Source: Schistocerca nitens (lineage: Eukaryota; Arthropoda; Insecta; Orthoptera; Acrididae). Taken from it: a stretch of DNA of 64,000 nt. Below, piece by piece: positions 59,160 through 64,000 of the stretch. The stretch lies in NCBI RefSeq assembly GCF_023898315.1, contig NC_064621.1, positions 122,205,561 through 122,269,560 on the forward strand. Direction: 5' to 3'. Position 1 is the stretch's first letter. Every line of letters starts with the position of its first letter. The notes beneath the pieces are model-generated. The model worked only from the letters and a program-made list of their open reading frames with translations. It had not been told where the DNA came from and did not search any database. The position numbers and the translations under genes were made by a program.

Positions 59160-60440
59160 GTGTATGCGATACGATCGCCATCTGTGTATGCGCATTAGCT
59201 ATCCCATGACTTTGGTCAAGTATAGTGTACATTAAACGTCAAAACTGCGATGGTAAAGCATATGAAGAATGCAGTATCGCAGAAGGAGAATGACATAGGA
59301 ATTTAGTATTATTGATATGTCTCAGAGCAGGGAGATCTGTCTTTGATGGATTCTTATTCGCATGCTAATGCAGTAATAAGTACTCAACAATACTGAGCTC
59401 ACGCCATTCCTCACGATCAGCAGCTAAATCTAACCTGTTGCACTCGGCATATTATGTCCACAACATTTACTGGCAATGCAGCACCACAGATTATTGTCAA
59501 TATCGCCGCAGGTGATGGCGGGGATACGTCTTTCGGAGTGCCAAGAGCCAATGTCACGAAACAATTGTGGGAGAGGAAAGCAGGGCCGTGACAAGAATCC
59601 CTACAATAAAACAATAACTACTGAGGCTTTTTTCAAGCTTTTACATCGCTTGACAATTTTTGATGCCACCAATTTTCAAAACCCATATGTGCAAGTCCCA
59701 CAAGTTATGGTATAACATACTAGAACTAACTGGCCAAGTTTGGAGTGTGTTAGGGACATTAATCTGGCTCTGAACACGAGGGTGGACCCAACTGTCAACA
59801 TCTGCAAGCTTGTTATAGCTTTAAAACGTCAACTTTCCCTAGGCCACCTGGGTCCAAATGCCGCTCATTCCAGGCAGAATTGTGTGTATCTTCAAGTCTC
59901 CAAATGGGACTTAAAATCCTCTGATGGAATGCATGACCAGTGGTGTTTAACAGAACAAGCCTACTACACCTGATACATACCATTTACCCATCAGACTTGG
60001 ATATTGCAGACATGGTTGAAGCCCAACTCCCGGATTAGTTTCTCCAGAAATAATTTTTATTTCTGTTATTTATTTACTCACTCGTCGATCACTGTTTACA
60101 CCAATACTGTTTATGCTAATTATATTTACAGATACAGGGTGAATTTCAATTCGAGCACTTAAAATATTTCTGCAATTCCGCGCACTTAAGTAACGCACGT
60201 TATTTTTTACAGGCTTTTAAAACAGAAGTACATAATACAAACGGATATAAAATGAAATTTCGAAATTAGTTACCTTATAGAGAAAGATAAACATCTATGT
60301 ATAAATAAATGAAATACAGGCAAGTAAAACTTTTATTTTCAATTCAGTACATACAGGCACCCAGTATCACTTTCTGCTGCAACACTCAAGTCTTGATCAA
60401 ACTTGAAAATTGCCTGTGCGCAGCTGGCCAACATGGCATA
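59160..60440. other. No recognised element
   Basis: The longest frames (59476-59973, plus) show no family motif that I recognise. Confidence 0.35.
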
Positions 60441-60442
60441 TA

Positions 60443-61343
60443 TGAGATCAAAAGTATCTGGACACCCCCCCCCCCCAAAACATACGTTTTTCATATTAGG
60501 TGTATTGTGCTGCCACCTACTGCTACGTACTTCATATCAGCGATCTTAGTAGCAATTAGACACCGTGATAGATCAGAATGGGGCGCTCCGCGGAACTCAC
60601 GAACTTCGAACATGGTCAGATGATTGGGTGTCACTTGGGTCATACGTCTGTACGCGAGATTTCCACACTCATGAACATCCTTAAATCCACTGTTTTCGAT
60701 GTGATAGTGAAGTGGAAACGTGAAGGGACACGTACAACACAAAAGCGTACAGGTCGACCGCGTCTGTAAACTGACGGAGACCGCCGATAAGTGAAGAGGG
60801 CCGTAATGTGTAATAGGCAGACATCTACCCAGACCATCATACAAGAATTCCAAACTGCATCAGGATACACTGCAAGTACAGTGACAGGCGGGAGGCGATA
60901 AAACTTGGATTTCAAGGTCGAGCGGCTGCTCATAAGCCAAACATCACGCTGGTAAATGTCAAACGACGCCTCGCTTGGTGTAAGGAGCGTAAACATTGGA
61001 CGATTTAACAGTGGAAAAACTTTGGGTGGAATGACGAATCACGGTACACAATGTGGCGATCCCATGGTAGGGTGAGGGTATGGCGAATGCTCAGTGAACG
61101 TCATCTTCCAGTGTGTGGAGTGCAAACAGTACAATTCAGAGACCGTGATGTTATTGTATGGTCGTGTTTTTCATGGAGGGGGGCTTCCACCCTTTGTCGT
61201 TTTGCGCGGCACTATCACAGCACAGGCTTACATTGATGTTTTAAGCACCTTCTTGTTTCGCACTGTTGACGAGCAATTCGGGGATGGTGATTGCATTTTT
61301 CAACACGATCGAACACCTGTTCATAATGCACGGTCTCATGGTA
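60443..61343 (+). mobile_element. Tc1-like transposon, 3'-truncated, transposase pseudogene
   Basis: Starts after TA (60441-60442) with TGAGATCAAAAGTATCTGG, the same terminal repeat as the element ending at 2077. The transposase begins MGRSAELTNFEHGQMIGCHL (60578), with a helix-turn-helix ISTLMNILKSTVFDVIVKWKR and a GRPR hook (60760). After stops, FGWNDESRYTMW (first catalytic Asp, about 61020-61055), FHGGGLPPFVVLRGTI and FQHDRTPVHNARS (second Asp, 61297-61335). The sequence then leaves the Tc1 family, so the third acidic residue and right terminal repeat are missing. Confidence 0.85.
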
Positions 61344-61589
61344 TAACTGTGCAGTTCTCTGTTTACTGTAAATGTACAATTTACTTTGAGAAACGCTGCT
61401 GTTTCATATTCATACACAGAGGGGACTGTCAATTTTTTAAATTCTTTAAATTAGAGTTTGCAGGACTGTCTTGCTGATAACCTTCCAATACGACTGATTG
61501 CTCTTTATTTTTGCAGCCTGATAATACCTACATTTGTTGTCCTACCCCATATTATTATACGTGTACAATAAATGTTGATTTGTAAGTCC

Positions 61590-62480
61590 AAATTACATAT
61601 TCAGTACCGTATTTGCATCAATCCTGTGAGACATTTTCTTCGTCAAGAATGCACTGCTGCTTATTTTTGAACAAGTGTTCTCTATATGCTTTTTCCAAGT
61701 CATAAATTTGTCTATTGTCAAACCAAAGAACTTATTAATCTCAACTTCTACTATTAATATATCAAGAAGTCTCTTGATTTGTGGTTCTCTTTGCAAGTAT
61801 CTTCATGTACATTGTTTTGACTTATAAATAGTTTCTTTCCACTTAAATATTAATTTGCCCCTTCTCTGTCCACAACAATTCTTATTTCTAAATCATTTAT
61901 TGACCAACTATGTACAATAAGTGATGTATCATCTGAATTAATGGTTACATTTTGTTTTAGTGATGCCAACATATTTTTCACATGCAGTATTAGACTGAGT
62001 ATCAAACTTTGCACTATCCCATACTTTGCCGCTTGAAAATCAAAGTAAAAATGTTGTACTAAACTGTTTATATTGTATCTTAATTCTACATTTTATTCTC
62101 TGTTTCCTACAAATAATTTTATTGGACTGACAGCACTCCCAATACCATATCTATGCAGTTCATTCAAGAGTGTAGTGCGGCATGCACAGTCAAAAGCTTA
62201 TGAGGGGGCGAACAATATAGTACAGACCTCTCACATTCTTCTAATGCTTTTGATTGTGCGTGCCAAGGAGCTTGTTACTACTGTGTTGATAGACCTCCCT
62301 TGACTAAATCCATGCTGTGTCTCATCCAGGATATTTTGTTTTCCTATGAATTTTATAACTCTGTATCTTTATGGTCATTTCTACAATTTTTAATTAGGTA
62401 GATGTAGTAATCATTACAGGTCTATAGTGTCCAGGAGCTCTCCCTGTCACCACCTTTACTCACTTTCACAAATGTTTGGA
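61590..62480 (-). pseudogene. Jockey/CR1-like LINE RT relic
   Basis: On the minus strand: GHYRPVMITTST (62430, usually YRPVSLLP), AFDCACRTTLLNELHRYGI (62200-62145), SDDTSLIVHS (61935-61905, catalytic YADD now SDD), and INKFFGLTIDKFMTWKKHIENTCSKISSSAF (61740-61650). Motif order is that of a CR1/Jockey-type RT without the 3' end. Multiple stops. Confidence 0.75.
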
Positions 62481-63411
62481 ACAGAGCCTTCTACTAGGAA
62501 TATCAGAGGCTTCACTCCGTGCTGTTGTAACAGAGGTAACTTGTTTTCATACCACTGCTGACCATTAAGATGATTTTTCTCTTTATTTGATCTCGTTCTG
62601 CTAAGAGCATATATACCATAATTACACAAAATAGCTAATTTCCTATTTGTACTTAAATTAATTAAACTACCTTGTTAATTTTCACACCACTGATGAGAAT
62701 ACAACATTCAATCATTATGGAAATATTTTAGTTAAAGGAATATTCACAATTTACAATTCATATGAAACATGTGGAGGCCAAATTTTCAGTGAGAAGATAG
62801 CAGTTTATTTCTAAAAGTAACATGACTCATTTAAAGGCCATTATTCTCCTCTTTCCCCACAAACGTTTTATTTTTTCCAAAAACTTTGTATTTCAAAACT
62901 TATTTGTAATGATAATTTCACCAATCTAGAAAGTTCCGATCTTAAATGGCGATTATTTCCAAAACTCAGCACCATAGTTTTGTAGGCTGAATTTTTCTGA
63001 TTCCAAAAATGCCCACCTTCACTAAAATGGCTTGTCAGTTTGTTAATTATTCAATTCGGAAAATTTTATTTTCTCAAAGCTTTTTGCGAGGTCTTGGGAA
63101 TTCTTGCATTTAAGAAATCAGCTCCATAAAACAGTGGTTATACATCTCATAGTTAACAGCCTTGCTCTTTTGTCTATTGTAATTGTGTGTCCTCTAATTT
63201 CGCTATATTTTATGTTGATATCAAAAAACCTAATAACATATTATTTTCTTCAACAGTATGCACATCTTTCAATAGGCATGACAGACAAAGATTCAGTCAA
63301 CACATATCGATTGTCTCGCTCAGTTAGCCACTCAATATCAGTCATTTGCTTCGTGTTCTGCTACGAAAAGATTAGCTACTTTGTGATTTAGCAATCTACA
63401 ATGTATCGGGA
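62481..63411. other. No recognised element
   Basis: AT-rich, short frames only. Confidence 0.35.
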
Positions 63412-63813
63412 GGTTACAATTAAAGTGCAGCTACTCACGAAGGTCCAGTGTGGGCTGTAATTATTGTGTGGTAGCGAAACTTGGTAGGCATGCTATTACG
63501 TTAATGCGGAACCGATTTACAGTGAGAAAAATTTGTTACAATTTTGACCACCAGGTGCAAATCTGACGCTGTACAGCATTTCATTCACGTTTCTGATACA
63601 TCGTGTAAGGTTAATAAAAAAATCAACTTGCGCCTTTCTCATTAGTTTAACCTTTTCTATACACCACCTGTTCCTAATCCATCACATATGGAAACATTTC
63701 TATACATCTTTCTTGCATTCACAACGCCAGATTTGCACCTGGTGCCCAAAACTGGAACCAGCATAAATGGATTCCGCATTAACGCATTAGAACATCTACC
63801 AAGTTTTTACTTG
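63412..63813. mobile_element. Foldback MITE-like element
   Basis: Arms 63478-63571 and 63722-63805 are inverted repeats sharing AACTTGGTAG, TTAATGCGGAA and CACCAGGTGCAAATCTG. The left end GGTTACAATTAAAGTGCAGC resembles the terminal repeat GGTTATAATTAAACT of the DUF4817-type transposon at 31058. The right outer end is missing. No coding capacity. Confidence 0.7.
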
Positions 63814-64000
63814 TGACAAAGCTGATCATCAGACAAGAATCACTGATTATAAATAAATGAAGAGACTGACAGTGTAATGTACATTATGTGACACATATTC
63901 GCCATATCCTTCAACATTTGGAAGACAACTATCATCGGCAAACTTCGAAGCTACCGAAGGCAAAGTATCATTTGAAAAAAGTTACGCTGTGAGCAGTATT

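Noticed and set aside
59476-59973. Possible transposase or host gene on the plus strand
   Set aside because: Two adjacent frames look moderately protein-like (CVRDINLALNTRVDPTVN), but I recognise no family or catalytic motif and there is a stop between them.
53018-64000. Further upstream UBL3 exons
   Set aside because: I looked on the minus strand for the N-terminal ubiquitin-fold motifs (INLRLILVSGKTKEF, HVYDNWP-like) and found none. They are presumably beyond the window.

Overview
The window is eukaryotic, AT-rich and dominated by transposable elements, with one host gene that I recognise. Its organism is very probably an insect and most likely an orthopteran with a giant genome (Schistocerca-like). 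The reasons are the mix of Pol III SINEs, Tc1-like and DUF4817-type mariner-like transposons, GIY-YIG Penelope-like elements and RTE/I/Jockey LINEs, several of which I recall as abundant in grasshoppers. The species call is inference; the repeat classes are read from the sequence.

Host gene: the last two coding exons of a ubiquitin-like 3 (UBL3/MUB) gene lie on the minus strand. One exon is at 52853-53017 (ubiquitin fold). The terminal exon is at 11194-11258 (Cys-rich tail ending in the prenylation box CCIL, then stop). Splice phases agree, so everything from 11259 to 52852 is one 41.6-kb intron. Earlier exons must lie beyond 64000.

Layout. 1-2.1 kb: an RTE-like LINE (two nonsense codons) inserted into a Tc1 element that also carries a SINE. 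2.6-7.3 kb: nothing recognised. 7.35-8.32 kb: a complete foldback element with tRNA-like arms. 8.3-11.2 kb: probable UBL3 3'UTR and downstream DNA. 12.9-13.3 kb: an inverted pair of Penelope-like ends around a microsatellite. 13.4-14.5 kb: a DUF4817-type transposase pseudogene. 14.7-21.75 kb: a LINE split by a head-to-head Penelope-like palindrome (16078-21485) with a 14-bp target duplication and a 500-N assembly gap in one arm. 21.8-24.7 kb: LINE debris. 24.8-29.5 kb: a second head-to-head Penelope-like locus containing a large purine minisatellite. 30.2 kb: a SINE. 31.06-32.67 kb: a DUF4817-type transposon. 33.9-34.8 kb: a Tc1 pseudogene. 36-37.8 kb: SINEs and a LINE tail. 37.9-41.4 kb: a Gypsy-like LTR element with only a gag remnant. 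42.25-51.08 kb: an I/Jockey-group LINE (gag, EN, RT, RNase H; minus strand) interrupted by a hAT transposon (44957-48768), which itself carries a 5S-rRNA-derived SINE. 51.1-52.3 kb: a third GIY-YIG Penelope fragment. 53.8-64 kb, upstream of the UBL3 exon: DUF4817-type and Tc1 transposons, a tRNA-derived SINE, a Jockey/CR1-like RT relic and a foldback MITE.

The genes do not form a pathway. The window is best read as an intron that has accumulated successive insertions. Their order can be reconstructed at several points from target-site duplications. I see no intact transposase or reverse transcriptase reading frame. The best-preserved is the LINE at the left edge, with an intact FADD motif and two stops in an otherwise continuous frame.
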